Below are positions 51,830 through 62,338 of a stretch of DNA of 64,000 nt, in pieces. The translations under genes were made by a program, and so were the position numbers. Where the stretch lies: positions 62,001 through 126,000 of the forward strand of contig JAOCPU010000031.1 of NCBI GenBank assembly GCA_035772785.1, written 5' to 3'. This DNA is from Phlebiopsis flavidoalba. Its lineage: Eukaryota; Basidiomycota; Agaricomycetes; Polyporales; Phanerochaetaceae. Each line of letters begins with the position of its first letter. The stretch's first letter is position 1. Below the pieces are notes generated by a model that saw nothing but the letters and a program-made list of their open reading frames with translations, did no database searches and was not told the DNA's origin.

Positions 51830-52380
51830 CTATGGCTCATTAAATACTGAATCACAAAACTTCAAATTTTGGCTAACTGCCGACAGGCTCATGTTTGCCC
51901 CTTGCCATACCTCCTCCTGATAGCTTATATAGACGTATTGCCGAGTTTTGATATCGCGCGGGTAGCATATGATCACCAACCTGTCGACGATCAGGGGATG
52001 GGCTTTGACGTGGGAGTAAATATCATGTAATTCCACATGCTCAGTAAACCAGAATGTGTAAACAGATTGACGACAGCTTGTAGACAACACGTCCATTGCC
52101 TGGTACTTATCGTGTACCTCGATTTGGTGAAACGAATATGTGTGCCCTTCCAAGGTTGGTGTTAGAGCGTGTGTCAACACACAGGATAAGACCCAATGCC
52201 AAACTTTGGGAGTGGCAGTATGGTATTGACCTTGATAAAGCTACACACGACGCGACTTGCGTGGAGGGGGACAGCATTTGTAAAATTATCACTCTGTCTA
52301 CGTTGGCTTAACGTACATACCTTGAGCATGGCCCGAAACTTCGAAGACTGTTGTTTGTTCCACCCCGGAGACTGAGTCAC
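51830..52380 (-). CDS. Unrecognised protein, 3' exon
   Basis: An uninterrupted 116-codon frame (52180-51830) of ordinary protein composition: HTYSFHQIEVHDKYQAMDVL, YTFWFTEHVELHDIYSHVKA, RLVIICYPRDIKTRQYVYIS, ending SVFNEP. Upstream, WNKQQSSKFRAMLK ends at a GTATGT donor (about 52320), so the two may be exons of one gene joined across an intron of roughly 50-150 bases. No family is recognised and coding status is inferred only from frame length and composition. Confidence 0.3.
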
Positions 52381-52488
52381 GACTTTGAGCAGGCCTCAGG
52401 ATTGTGAGCATCTTTGGTGGCATGTTTCCTCATCTGTCTCTGGGCTGTAATCTTAATGTCTTGTCGCTTTTCTACCGGCGGACTTTGT

Positions 52489-52764
52489 CTACCACCCGGC
52501 ATACTGTTTTAAGTAGGCCTTCCTGGACAGTGTGAATAGCAGAGTAGGCTGGCGGGGCGCTTTATCCGCCCACAAGATAGAATCGAACCTTCTCGCATAC
52601 CTTTTTTGGATGTCGGTGACTAAGCGCCTACCACACCATTGTGACAGAGCAGAGCGACGTGGCTCGACCCTTCCCCCACATGCTTCACGTGCCAGACTGT
52701 CTGGATTAACCGTCATCAAGAAATAGATAGTGCAAGGCGAGTACGGTAAACGAAACATTAACAT
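52489..52764 (-). mobile_element. Probable Ty3/gypsy integrase remnant
   Basis: The minus-strand frame reads RRFDSILWADKAPRQPTLLF near 52585-52530. It resembles the end of the integrase core in fungal Ty3/gypsy elements, where a Trp-Ala-Asp-(K/R) segment precedes Thr-Thr-Arg and (S/P)-Thr-Gly. The expected next block (S/T-P-F-x-L) is only partly visible and no reverse transcriptase or LTR is found nearby, so this is a scrap at most. Confidence 0.3.
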
Positions 52765-54150
52765 GGACTGCTAATATGTTTTTTAGGAGACTGCAATGGT
52801 GTCACGGGTCATGCATTCACGAGTCGAATGCTTACTCGACAACCCTCGGCGACAGCCTGCCTGGTGGGGATCGACTTCATATTGGGCATCCTGATCCCCA
52901 ACGAATTGGCGAGGTGATGTCGGCTCAGACCTCTGCCTTACTCTGAAGTAAATCTAGAGCGTATGTACTAAAAGAGGATCGTCTCAACATGTATGACATA
53001 ACCGAAATCGTTTTCCGCGAGGGCATCCACACAAGAACAGTCCGTGTAGGCTTTTCTCTCGTACGCTGCCAGCACATGGTCGTCGGAGACTGTATAACAA
53101 GCGACCCTATCTACTATCGTTCTCTCACTTGCTTTTACAGTTTAGAAAGTGGCCCCGGGGAATTTCCATTGGCTTGCCTTAGGGCGTCGGGCGACCCTCG
53201 GTGACCCCGGCTGGCATTCTAACGGGTTCGTTTTGAAGCTATTCTTGTTGTGGGTACAATTACTGTAACTTGTATAGGGCAGGTTTTAATGACCAGCGCC
53301 GTACTGGGAAAGCCATCATAGAATTTCTATGTTAAAGTCCGACGGGCCCCGACAATTTGCAAAACTGTGTCGTTGGGAATCATGACGTCGTTCTTTCAAC
53401 TCCCGCTGGAATTGTTATACGGTTCGGTGAAGACCGATAGTCTTCACGCTGCGTTTCTACATACTCAAGAGGCCCACGAACAAATACCGATCACATATCC
53501 TCGTCATTCAAGTCGAAATTCTCACGTGACCCATGCCGAAATGAGGGCGCGTCCTGACGATGTCGACGTGAGGGACTTCTGGACGTGGTGATCCCCAGCT
53601 TGTGTGGTCGGCGGTGTACCTGCGCAGCTTCCTTATGTTTGCCTCCCAGAGTGTTGTCATATACTTCCTTTTTCGCTAAAATGTAATGGCACGGCCTTCA
53701 TTCATATCAGCGGAGTGTATTCATGTCGAGGGCACTGGTCCTTTCGCAACCTGTGTGGAACTTTATGCAAAGTGCCTCGTGACAAACCTGGTATCTCTTG
53801 TTCTCTGCTCTTGGAAGGTTCGTTTCATTTAAACCAAGCCTTCGAACGACCTGACGTAGTTGTTGTTCTCGTAGGCAGTGTCAATTTCTGCTCCACTTGA
53901 GCGTACGTGTTGTATCTAGTGCGAAGATTTGGGTGCAGGGGGGTCAAGCCTTCCGTCCGTGCGATGGTTATCGGGGTGTGTAGACACTCAGCGTAGATAA
54001 CGACGTCGGTGATTGCGACCCCTAGAGGAAGCGTCGGACGGTGAAGTGTTTTCAACACATTGCCGTGCACGACACGTTCGGAGGATCAGTAGACAACCTG
54101 GAGGCACTGTGGAACGTAAAACAGGAGGCAATCCTGCAATGTGGTCTGAG
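52765..54150. other. Intergenic stretch before the first hydrophobin
   Basis: No recognised gene; frames at 52989-53204, 53367-53591 and 53604-53900 (+) have no motif. From about 53884 the sequence resembles the upstream region of the second hydrophobin (shared CTCCACTTG-GCGTACGTG at 53891 and 56680), marking the left limit of the duplicated unit. Confidence 0.4.
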
Positions 54151-54151
54151 G

Positions 54152-54158
54152 TATAAAA
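54152..54158 (+). promoter_or_regulatory. TATA box of hydrophobin 1
   Basis: TATAAAA, 92 bases before the start codon at 54244, inside a leader shared with hydrophobin 2 (CAACTC(G/A)CAAACCTCGCTCT just before ATG). Confidence 0.75.
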
Positions 54159-54243
54159 GGCTGGTCGAAAGGCCTCTCTGTCCTCAGCAATCCAGAACAG
54201 CTACTCAGTGTCTTTTTGCAACTCGCAAACCTCGCTCTCCAAG

Positions 54244-54748
54244 ATGTTCTCGCCGCCTCGCCGCTTTCCTTGTCTGTCCGATCGGTGCTATCCCTCCCCG
54301 TCTTTGCGGTCGCCACAAAAAACCCGCCAACGTTGCTCGTTGGGGCTAAACAGGTGGGGAAGCTCTAGCACTCCCACCACCGCTTGCTGCCAGAGCACCG
54401 ATGTCCGTATGGTATCGCCTCGATAGCCTTGCAAGCTGAAACATTCGATGTGTGTTACTGATCTCTCCGCGTAGCAAGCTCTCTGCGGCTGGGCACGGCT
54501 CTTCTCGCAACTGCTGCTGGCGGCGTCGCCCTAAGCGACCTCAACGTCGCGCCTTGGCCTGACCTGCAGCCCATATCTCTGTTGTCGGCGTCGGTTCCAG
54601 GCTCCGAGTGCGTGGCACCACCATATCCTGTCCTGCAGCAAGACGGCATCGTGGTAAGTATTTTCGACATTTGCACCTGCAAGCCAGGCTTTAATTCCTT
54701 GAGTAGGGCGGCGTCGGCATTGGCTGCGTTTCCTGTCCAACCATCTAG
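54244..54748 (+). CDS. Class I hydrophobin 1 (frame-broken)
   Basis: A small secreted protein that self-assembles at air-water boundaries and coats aerial hyphae and spores. Start MFS at 54244 after a shared leader; the signal peptide is blurred by shifts. The first Cys pair is ACCQSTD near 54390. A short intron ends at CGCGTAG (54475). Then come residues fitting VALSDLNVALGLTC and PISVVGVGSGSECV (54530-54615), an intron GTAAGT..GAGTAG (54655-54707) at the usual hydrophobin position, and GGVGIGCV with a final Cys-containing tail to TAG 54746-54748. The Cys spacing, hydrophobic loops and late intron identify the class. Several single-base shifts prevent a clean frame. It is paired with the gene at 56976. 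Confidence 0.82.
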
Positions 54749-56880
54749 AACCTCGACATTAGTATTTGTTTGAGGTGTGTTGGCGGAGGTGAATGATCAC
54801 AACTGTTTGTACACTTGAAATCAAGTCAGAATGTACGCCCAAAGTTCAACCCAGCGAAACACGATCTGCTGCACAAACTGAGTGTCCGAGCGAGCTTGAC
54901 GACATTACTGAGTACCGGTCTGATTTTTGTCACGCGAATGGCTAGTTCAGGAGCTTGAATGACATGAGTGACAGCCGGTAGGTGACTCTGAGCGCTGCGA
55001 GGTGCCGTTGATTGCGCGGCTGCTCATGTTCTGTAAATCTTCGATCGGTGCGGCATATTCTTTTCAGATTAGCTTCTCATCTTGCGCCGAAATATTTGCG
55101 TGTCGCAGTCTTGTATTTTTTGTGGGCGCATTGATAATTCTAAGCTACCGGCCTTCCGTGAGGTCACGACCTCGCCCCAGTTCTTGCTGTCGTCTGACTT
55201 CGAGTCCAGCCTCACGTGGAAATAGGCGCCCCGAATGGATGTGGGACAGACGCCGTGGCGCTGTCCCAAATTTCGCTATCTCTGCTGCTCACGAGGCGCC
55301 TTCCTCAAGGCGCCTCGAGGAGTGCCTCGTGAGAGAATCAAGCCGTGCGTGATGCATCATGATGCGCCTCGAGCCGCGTTTGAGGCTGCTAGTTAACGCC
55401 CGTTTTGGGCGGGCTCAAGCCGTGCCCCTCAAAGGCGGATCATGAATGATTTACCCCCTCAATCATTGATGTGCGGTTTCCCTCAAACCGTGCTCAAAGA
55501 GGCGGGACTCATGTCATACCATCAGCTAGGCGTCTAATAGAATTTGCGACGAGCCACTTGACCAACTTGAACACGATGTATGTCCTTTGTCCGCCGAGTC
55601 AATGACTTCGCACATGAAATCTTATATCGTTCACCTTATCGGCAGCTTGACAATAGACTAGTAGGAAGTCGCATCAGACTCAGCGAAGTGAGTATTGCTT
55701 GAAGGCAGTCATACCGCTCTTCTCAAAAACTTGTTGACTATCGGACGTGGCGAGCCGTTCAAGTTGTAAGCTGTGCTTTCCGAACCCAAAGTTACCAACG
55801 CTGATGAGGGCTCATAGGTCGGTCGCGCATCTATGCCTCGAACCTTGGATGTATCTCGTCAATAGCCACTCAAGCGAGGGACCGATGTACGCCAGCAGTC
55901 CCCCTCGTGATCTAACCCGCTCGTGGCTTGACCACTCGTCGACCACTCAAAGACCCGTCGAGCAACGTTCTCCTCTGGTGCGCATTTTCGCTTTCATCAG
56001 TAGAAAGCATTCTCACTGTGACTGGGCGTGTACAGTTCGAGGATATAAGTCAATTTGCAATGCTCCGTGCAGCGGCGCATGTAGCGCTAAGCATTGACAC
56101 CCTCTGTCGTCATTCGCGCTCAGGGGAAGTCTGGAACACTGAAAATACTACCATATTCATCCTATTTGAAGGTGTGCATTCACCCATTTATTGCGCGAAC
56201 TGGTTTTCTGAGCTGAAAATAGGAGCCATTTACACCACACATATTTCACGATAATGGTCATGTCGCTGGCCGCAGAAAAGTCAACACACGAGGGGCGAAA
56301 ACCCGCTGCGACGTCATCCCGGATCCGATGCCCAACACCCAAGCCTCGTACCATTCCAATCGACTGGTATTGCAACGTTAACGTCGCATGCGCACATCCG
56401 AAGTAGGCGATGACAGTTCCATCTGTTACGGCGGGACCGTCGCAACACACGCTCTTACGTTGCTCGCGTTACCGCACTCATTTATTCTAGGCACGCATCA
56501 TACATGGCTTTAATAGCGGTGGAATGGTTCAGTCACGGAACAGGATTTCGAAGAGGGTCACATGAATGGGGAGTGGTAGTCCCGTTGACCCGTCTCGGAA
56601 GGGTACCTTTAATCTCCACGATCTTGCGATCAGTTTGTGCCGTACTGATACATCCATAGAATGCGTTTGTTATTCGCTCCACTTGGGCGTACGTGAGAGG
56701 CCCGCGCATATTTCAAAGCTCTAAATCTCTAGTAACAGCTTCTCATTGGATATGAGTGGCGGGATCGAACAACGTCTGTGGGGCAATCTTGACGCATTGC
56801 CCAGACCGCGACGGGTCCGGGAACGTCTTCAAGGCTGGTTGGAATGTTGTGCGTATTAGTGAGAGACCGGTGCAAGGAGG
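54749..56880. other. Spacer between the two hydrophobins
   Basis: Holds the hairpin cluster at 55292-55490. Frames at 55002-55352, 55747-56097 (+) and 56157-56450 (-) are uninterrupted but unrecognised. The end of this stretch is the promoter region of hydrophobin 2. Confidence 0.4.
55292..55490. repeat. Cluster of short perfect hairpins
   Basis: Four inverted repeats lie within 200 bases: 55292-55302/55307-55317 (11-base arms, loop CCTC), 55397-55401/55407-55411 (CGCCC/GGGCG), 55445-55450/55462-55467 (AATGAT/ATCATT, loop containing CCCCCTC) and 55474-55479/55485-55490 (CGGTTT/AAACCG, loop CCCTC). Three of the four loops carry CCTC. No gene overlaps convincingly. Confidence 0.8.
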
Positions 56881-56885
56881 GGTAT

Positions 56886-56893
56886 TATATAAA
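56886..56893 (+). promoter_or_regulatory. TATA box of hydrophobin 2
   Basis: TATATAAA, 90 bases before ATG 56976, matching the spacing at hydrophobin 1. Confidence 0.75.
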
Positions 56894-56975
56894 GGGCAGC
56901 CACACACTCAACGACACTCCTCAGGCAAACAGCTTACTCAGTGCCTTTTGCAACTCACAAACCTCGCTCTCTAAG

Positions 56976-57482
56976 ATGTATCACCCGCCTCGTCACTCTC
57001 ACCATGCTGGCTCTACCCTGTCTTTGGGCGGTCGCCACACCGGCCAATGTCGCCCGCTGGGGCTCTAGCTAAGGGTGGAGGCTCTGGCACTCCTCCTCCT
57101 ACAACAAGACCCCCACGCCACCGCTTGCTGTCCAGCGGTACCGAGTCCGTACGTATTGCTCGACAGCCTTGCAAGACTTGAATGTGCAACTGATCCATCT
57201 GCACAGGCAAGCTCTCCGAGTGGCGCGGGCTCTTCTATGGACTGCTCGTGCATCGTTCTTCAAGATGTCAACGTCTTGCTGGCCTTAGACTGGCAGCAAC
57301 CATATTTCTGTCCGTTGGCGTCGGTTCCGGCTCCGAGTGCAGGTGTGGTACCAACGGGGTAACCGTGTGTCCTGCAGCAACGGCCTCGTTGTGAGTACTT
57401 TTCATCTTTGTGTTTGTGAGCTAGACTTTAATTCCTTGAGCAGGGCAGTGTCGGTATTGGCTGCGTCCCCATCACTGCCTAA
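56976..57482 (+). CDS. Class I hydrophobin 2 (frame-broken)
   Basis: A tandem paralogue of the gene at 54244, on the same strand, 2.7 kb downstream, with the same leader and TATA spacing. Start ATG 56976. A hydrophobic signal-like segment (TMLALPCL, then AVATPANVARWG) is followed by a Pro/Thr/Gly-rich linker and ACC near 57123. A small intron ending at GCACAG (about 57208) precedes SSPSGAGSSMDCSCIVLQDV and residues fitting ISVVGVGSGSECRCGTNGVT (57310-57365). The intron GTGAGT..GAGCAG (57391-57443) is followed by GSVGIGCVPITA and TAA 57480-57482. Eight Cys can be accounted for only after frame corrections. Confidence 0.85.
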
Positions 57483-57902
57483 TCTTGACGGGAGCACGAA
57501 GCGAGCTGTGTAGATGAAGGAGGCATTCAGGACTGTCTGTATACACGAATACGCCTAGGAATGTAGTATTTCTTTCCGTGTAACAAAAGTCCCGCTCGAA
57601 ACCGGCCTCTGCTGGAATAACTTCAGCCTTTTTTTCTCTCATAATCGCTTGTTGCAAAAGGGAGTCTGGCAATTCAAATATTCATGGCTGGTTTTAGGTG
57701 GATCGCATGGTGAGCGGCTGTAACGTTAAACTTGATCGTCACTTTTCCGAGTCGTGAGTGGTAGGTGGACTCACCAGAACATGCATTCATTCAAAGTGTC
57801 GCTACTACTCAGAGTTCGCGACCGGTCCGGTGACTGGGGTCCTACGTCATTTATTCTCCTGTTCCTCATTCACCCAATCGCGCTCAAGCCTCTCCCGCCA
57901 CC
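57483..57902. other. Short intergenic stretch
   Basis: Nothing recognised; it precedes the ATG at 57903, which sits in a good context (CCGCCACCATG). Confidence 0.4.
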
Positions 57903-58268
57903 ATGCAGTTCGAATTCGTAAGTACTACGGTAGTCACGGGAATTTTTTCAAAAAAACTGTGCTTGGCTCGGTTCTCGTGTCGAGACTCTTTTCTTGAGCG
58001 CCTAGAACTCAAACTTCGACTCAAGGCTGGCGAGCTTCAAGTTCAATTCGTTTGGCCTGCCTTGTCGCAACCGCAGTGGACAAAGTTGCGACGGCTACCT
58101 CTAGGTCTTGGAAAATTGCGACCGTTTGTCCCATGGTACGTCGACTTGGACTTGCATAGTGGCCGTACACCTTACGACATCCCAGGAGAGCACAGCCTGG
58201 AAGCGCAGCATCTGGAAGTGTTTACCAGCCCAACAAGCGTCCTTCTGCCTGCCTTCACCGTCTTGTAA
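57903..58268 (+). CDS. Unrecognised short gene
   Basis: CCACCATGCAGTTCGAATTC is followed at once by GTAAGT, a textbook donor, and a CTAG acceptor near 58006. A frame then reads NSNFDSRLASFKFNSFGLPC. Alternatively the 121-codon frame 57903-58268 is read straight through the intron. No family is recognised. The start context and donor are the main support; the 3' limit is unknown. Confidence 0.3.
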   Translation: MQFEFVSTTVVTGIFSKKLCLARFSCRDSFLERLELKLRLKAGELQVQFVWPALSQPQWTKLRRLPLGLGKLRPFVPWYVDLDLHSGRTPYDIPGEHSLEAQHLEVFTSPTSVLLPAFTVL

Positions 58269-58537
58269 TTTGACAGTTCTTGCTTACGATTCCCGTACTG
58301 CTTTCGGCGCGGGGGCGGACTTCTCGTCAATGAGAACTCGTTCGGCAAGTTAACAGCTCGGCCCTCGCCGTTGGTTTCAAATGTGCGCAGCGGCCGCAGT
58401 TCTTTGTATTTCCACACAGAGGCGCGACAATCTCCGTTGAGGCAGCAACCATTGACTACATCGCCCCTGGTTCTCTCCTTTTCCAAGGCTTATGATGGCT
58501 TTGACCGTTAGCAGTCGTTAGCCAGCCGCTATGAAGG

Positions 58538-58545
58538 TATATAAA
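58538..58545 (+). promoter_or_regulatory. TATA box upstream of the 58.6 kb gene
   Basis: TATATAAA, 78 bases before the ATG at 58616. Confidence 0.55.
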
Positions 58546-58615
58546 CAATAATTCGAGGAGGAGCTAATAGGCAGCGTCGATACTGGTTTTTTTTTTCGAC
58601 GGCACACAACGTGCC

Positions 58616-59825
58616 ATGGTTTCGAAATCTCGAGGCCAAAATGATTTAGCACCTAGCTCCATATTTCCACGGTAGACTCTCTTCCGACATCCTGTCCCGC
58701 ATTCTTGATTATTGACTATTCCTCATAGGCGAAAAGGAGGCGGATGACGACGAGATACCTCTCGGTACGAAATACTCACCGAGTAGTCAGGCCAGCCCAT
58801 ATACCCAGCCACCACCATACTACAGTCCCGCAGGTCCTTCCGCTGGAGCCTCATTATATATTCCTCGGAAAAGTATCTTGCGCCTCAGGGACTAAATGCT
58901 ACACCTCTGCGGCCCCCTCCTCCAAGCCCTCCGCTGTACGCAGGCCCCATATCCGCCGGATCCTCCATCCCCCGGCAGTGAGACACCACAGGGAATGGCA
59001 AGTAAGAGCGGCATCATGTCCAAACTCACCACACCATGACCTGAACCTAGCTGCAACCCGCCCGCCCCCGTCGTTCGCTCTTGCCCCGCTCCGCCGAACC
59101 TGTCCTACCCCTCCCTTCCCGCAGTGCGCGCTCGTCAGCAAGGGCAGCAGCCTCCGCAAGGGGTTTGATATCCTTGCCACCACGGGCGACCGTCGCGCCC
59201 CACCCGTTCGTTGACGCACGACGTTGACGGCGGCGGACTGGGCGCGGGTTCGTCGCGGGGACGTGCAGCGTGCGGCGAAGCTGTCTATTATGGAGCATGT
59301 CGTTGCGGGTACGGTGCCCGCAATATTCGGGCTTACTATCGTCGGAGGTGTGTACTCAGTTGCTCGCCCGCGTGAAATGTTGCGGCTGAGAGCGGACATA
59401 CCAGGCATCTTGGCCTCACAAGGGATAGAGTACGGTATGCGCCCGCAAAAAACGGAAAGCAGCCGCAGTGCTCGTCGAGCATTGGAACCAGGTATGTGGA
59501 CTCTATTGAAACTGGGGATTTGCGATTGTCATACTCACATTGCTTGCCCAGAACTTCTTCAATCCTCGCATGATAGACGTCAGTCTCGTCCGTGGACAAA
59601 CCGTCCACACAGGCACTGGGACTAGTCCTGTCGTCTCAATACCGGAGAGCAGTTCTGCTGCTCAGCAACATGTCCAAGAATCGAGTTTCAGACTCGGAAT
59701 CGGACGGCAATGCTGCTTCGAGCAGTTCCAAGAGCAAGAAACAAGGGAAAGGAAAGAAACGTGCGGAGAAAAAGAATTCTGGGCCGTGGAAGCTTGTTCT
59801 CTCGTACAAACCTCCTTCCGCTTAG
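58616..59825 (+). CDS. Unrecognised Pro/Tyr-rich protein with basic C terminus
   Basis: Start MVSKSRGQNDLAPSSIFP at 58616, then an intron (GTAGAC near 58672 to CATAG 58730). The next exon reads EKEADDDEIPLGTKYSPSSQ, ASPYTQPPPYYSPAGPSAGA and SLYIPRK, a PY-rich disordered stretch. After further changes of frame a hydrophobic piece (HVVAGTVPAIFGLTIVGG, near 59297) may be a membrane segment. A clear intron (GTATGT 59493 to CCCAG 59551) leads to NFFNPRMIDVSLVRGQTVHT. The protein ends in a Ser- then Lys-rich tail (SESDGNAASSSSKSKKQGKG), WKLVLSYKPPSA and TAG at 59823-59825. No family is recognised. The TATA box, start, introns and terminal composition support a real gene. Confidence 0.5.
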
Positions 59826-60333
59826 CACATGACATGTGACACACCACCATGACAGATTTTTGAAAACAATCTATTTCCGTTGTTTTGAAAGCTTCAACAT
59901 TTCGTTTGAGAGTTGCTCGATGGCTACAATAAAGTACGCGAGGCCAGTTTACAGTATGTACAACGCTAGACGGGTGGCTCGTTCGTTCTACCGTCAGCGT
60001 GGGAGGGATTAGATGCAAGTAGAAGAGAGGGGCACAGCGCGCCGATGTCTGCACGCAAGGGCTAGGACGACACGCCATGCGGCAAAAACTGAGACAAAAA
60101 TGAGAGGGGGTAAGGACGAGACGGATATGCGAAGGGGGTTCGGGTCTGGTTCAGGAGAACGAGGGAGATACGAGGGAAGCAGAAGGATCGAACGACTACT
60201 GAGCGACTTGGAAAAAGATTAGAGATAAACGGATGGAATACAACACAGGGTCCATTTTTCTGCCGTGGCCAGGAAGTTCTTCTTCGCTCCACCACGGGAT
60301 AGGGGAGCTCGACGGGGAGGAGGCACAGCATGC
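59826..60333. other. Convergent intergenic stretch
   Basis: Lies between the 3' ends of two convergent genes; no coding signal. It should contain both 3' untranslated regions. Confidence 0.5.
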
Positions 60334-62338
60334 TTAGATATGCAGCTGGCCAAACATCTTCTCGAGGTTGATGCACTTCTCTTCTCGGGCCACAGGTGTC
60401 GAGATGCGCGGTGACCGCGGCGGCGTGATGCGCTCGCTCGCGGACGACATGGCGGGGGCCGGTGTGGGCGTGGACGGCGCGTCGACGTCGACGACACGCA
60501 AGACGGGCCTTGCCCTCGAGCACGCGGCGGACCTTGTCCGTGTCCAACTTGGACCCGGCGACGATCCCCGGTATAGTGGATCCGCCAGAGAACGCGTCCC
60601 AAAACGCCGATCCGAGCTTGCCGAGCAGAGTCTGCGAAGCCATCGACGCGAGCATCGCCTGCTGGGCGTTCGGTGTTGGCTGCTGCTGCTTGCTCGGGCC
60701 AGCCTGACCAGGGAGCGAAGCGTGCAGCATGGGCGGGGTGGAGGGTGGCGAGGGATATGCCGACTTTCCGGAGAGAACAGAAGTGAGCGCACCGCCCTTG
60801 GTGAAGTAGTGGGGACGGAGGTTTCCTGCGAGACCTCCAAGCTGCGGGCTGGCGCTGGGGCTCCGGGAGAGCTGTGCCTGCGCTTGACTGTCCTTGTGTT
60901 GATGCTGGTGGGCCTGCATCTGGGCCATGCGAGTCCAGGAGGTGCATCCGATACCTGTAATGAAATCGATTAGCGCTAACAAGCGCTATACAAGGCCTAA
61001 AAGCTCACGAGATACGTACGCGTCGAGGGTCTTCATCGTGAAGGGGTTCATTTCTGAGAACGAATCGAAGGGGGTCATTGGCATCGATAGCTCCATCGTC
61101 TTCTCTGGTTGCATTTGGCCGTTGAGCATGGGGTTGATGTTCTCTTGGAGTGTGGGACTGCGCTTGCTCGCGATAGAAGGCTTTCCAGAGAGAACACTGG
61201 ACAGGTCCGGAACGAGGGTGGTGTGCACCGGGGTGGCACCGCCGAGACCGAGGTTCCCGCCCCAGAAGCTGCGTCCTGCGAGGCGAGGGGACATGGGAAG
61301 GTCCTTGTGCACGTTGGGGGTGACCATTGGACTCTGGGGAGACGGGCGTCGGGGGCGGGCTCTTGAGACCTGACGATGCCAGGGCGCGCTGCTGCCGAAA
61401 CAGCGGGCAAGGGCCCCGGAGGAGGCAAAATGGGGGGTGTCTGCTGGGCCCTGCAAGAGCGCTTTTCTTCAGCGCGTCTATCTCTTGCCGCAGCGCCCTG
61501 TTCTCATCGGAGGTGGTGCGTAATTCTGTGCGGATGGCATCGAGGAGCCTGTCTCGCTCAGCGATATCTCCTTCCAGAGTCGTAATATACTCTGCTCCAC
61601 AGTTAATAAAATGCGACGAATAACATCATGCAGACTGACCCTTTCGCCGGACGCGGAAGTTCCCTGGCACTGATCTTGTTACGGAGTTGACGTTTCTCCT
61701 TGCTCGACATCTTCTTGTACTCTTCAGGAGTCGGTCGCCAATCGTCGGGGTCAGTCGTCGTTGTCGAGAGCATACCAGCGGGCTTCATCTCTTTGTCTTT
61801 TCCGCCGCCTGTCTTCTTCACAACGCCGCCGCCGAGGACGGTTCCCTTTCTCTGCTTGCCTTTCCCACCCACTTTGATGGGGGCGATGTCTGACATGTCG
61901 GCGTCATCAAAGATGGCAAGCTCCTCCTCCTCGTGCTCATCGTCGTCGTCGCCCCCGAACTCGCTGTGAGCGGATGTGGCGGGAGGGGGTTTCGACGAGC
62001 TGGGGGTCGATGGTACTCGGCGAATCGCCAGAGCTTTCCGAGCTGTTCTCCTCGACTGGAGGGAAAGTGCCCATAAAGCCCTGCGACACCGAGGACATCG
62101 GCGCGATGGCTTGTGGCTCGAGCTTACTAAACTCGTCGTCCAAGAAGTTGAAGTATGTACTGGTGGGATCATACGCGAGATCAAAGGGGTTTGGGGGAGT
62201 GGGAGGGAGGGCACCAAACGACGGTGCCGGGGAGTTGGTGGAAGAACGGGACGAGCTGCCAGAGCCACTTGATGGGCCCGCTAACATCTCGAAGTTGAAA
62301 AAGTCCTCGAAGTTGGACTGTTGTTGGAATTCTGTCAT
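60334..62338 (-). CDS. bZIP transcription factor (MeaB-like)
   Basis: A nuclear regulator; the Aspergillus MeaB relatives act in nitrogen and stress control (family knowledge, not shown here). The start MTEFQQQSNFEDFFNFEML at 62338 precedes a Ser/Pro-rich acidic region (ALPPTPPNPFDLAYDPTS). The bZIP begins near 61735: DDWRPTPEEYKKMSSKEKRQ, LRNKISAR, then NFRVRRK after skipping one extra G, giving the N-x7-R signature. An intron (GTCAGT..GCAG, about 61645-61594) follows. The zipper YITTLEGDIAERDRLLDAIR and ENRALRQEIDALKKALLQG ends near 61450. The C-terminal half has DLPMSPRLAGRSFWGGNLGL, LSSVLSGKPS, MNPFTMKTLDA, an intron near 61010-60955, WTRMAQMQAHQHQHKDSQAQ, LTSVLSGKSAYPS and a final REEKCINLEKMFGQLHI. 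The stop is at 60334-60336. A few one-base shifts are present. Confidence 0.9.

Noticed and set aside
53604..53900. A third hydrophobin just upstream of the pair (GTAGGCAGTGTCAATTTC near 53870 resembles a last exon)
   Set aside because: The Cys pairs and GVGSGS core are missing; it is more likely chance or the edge of the duplicated unit.
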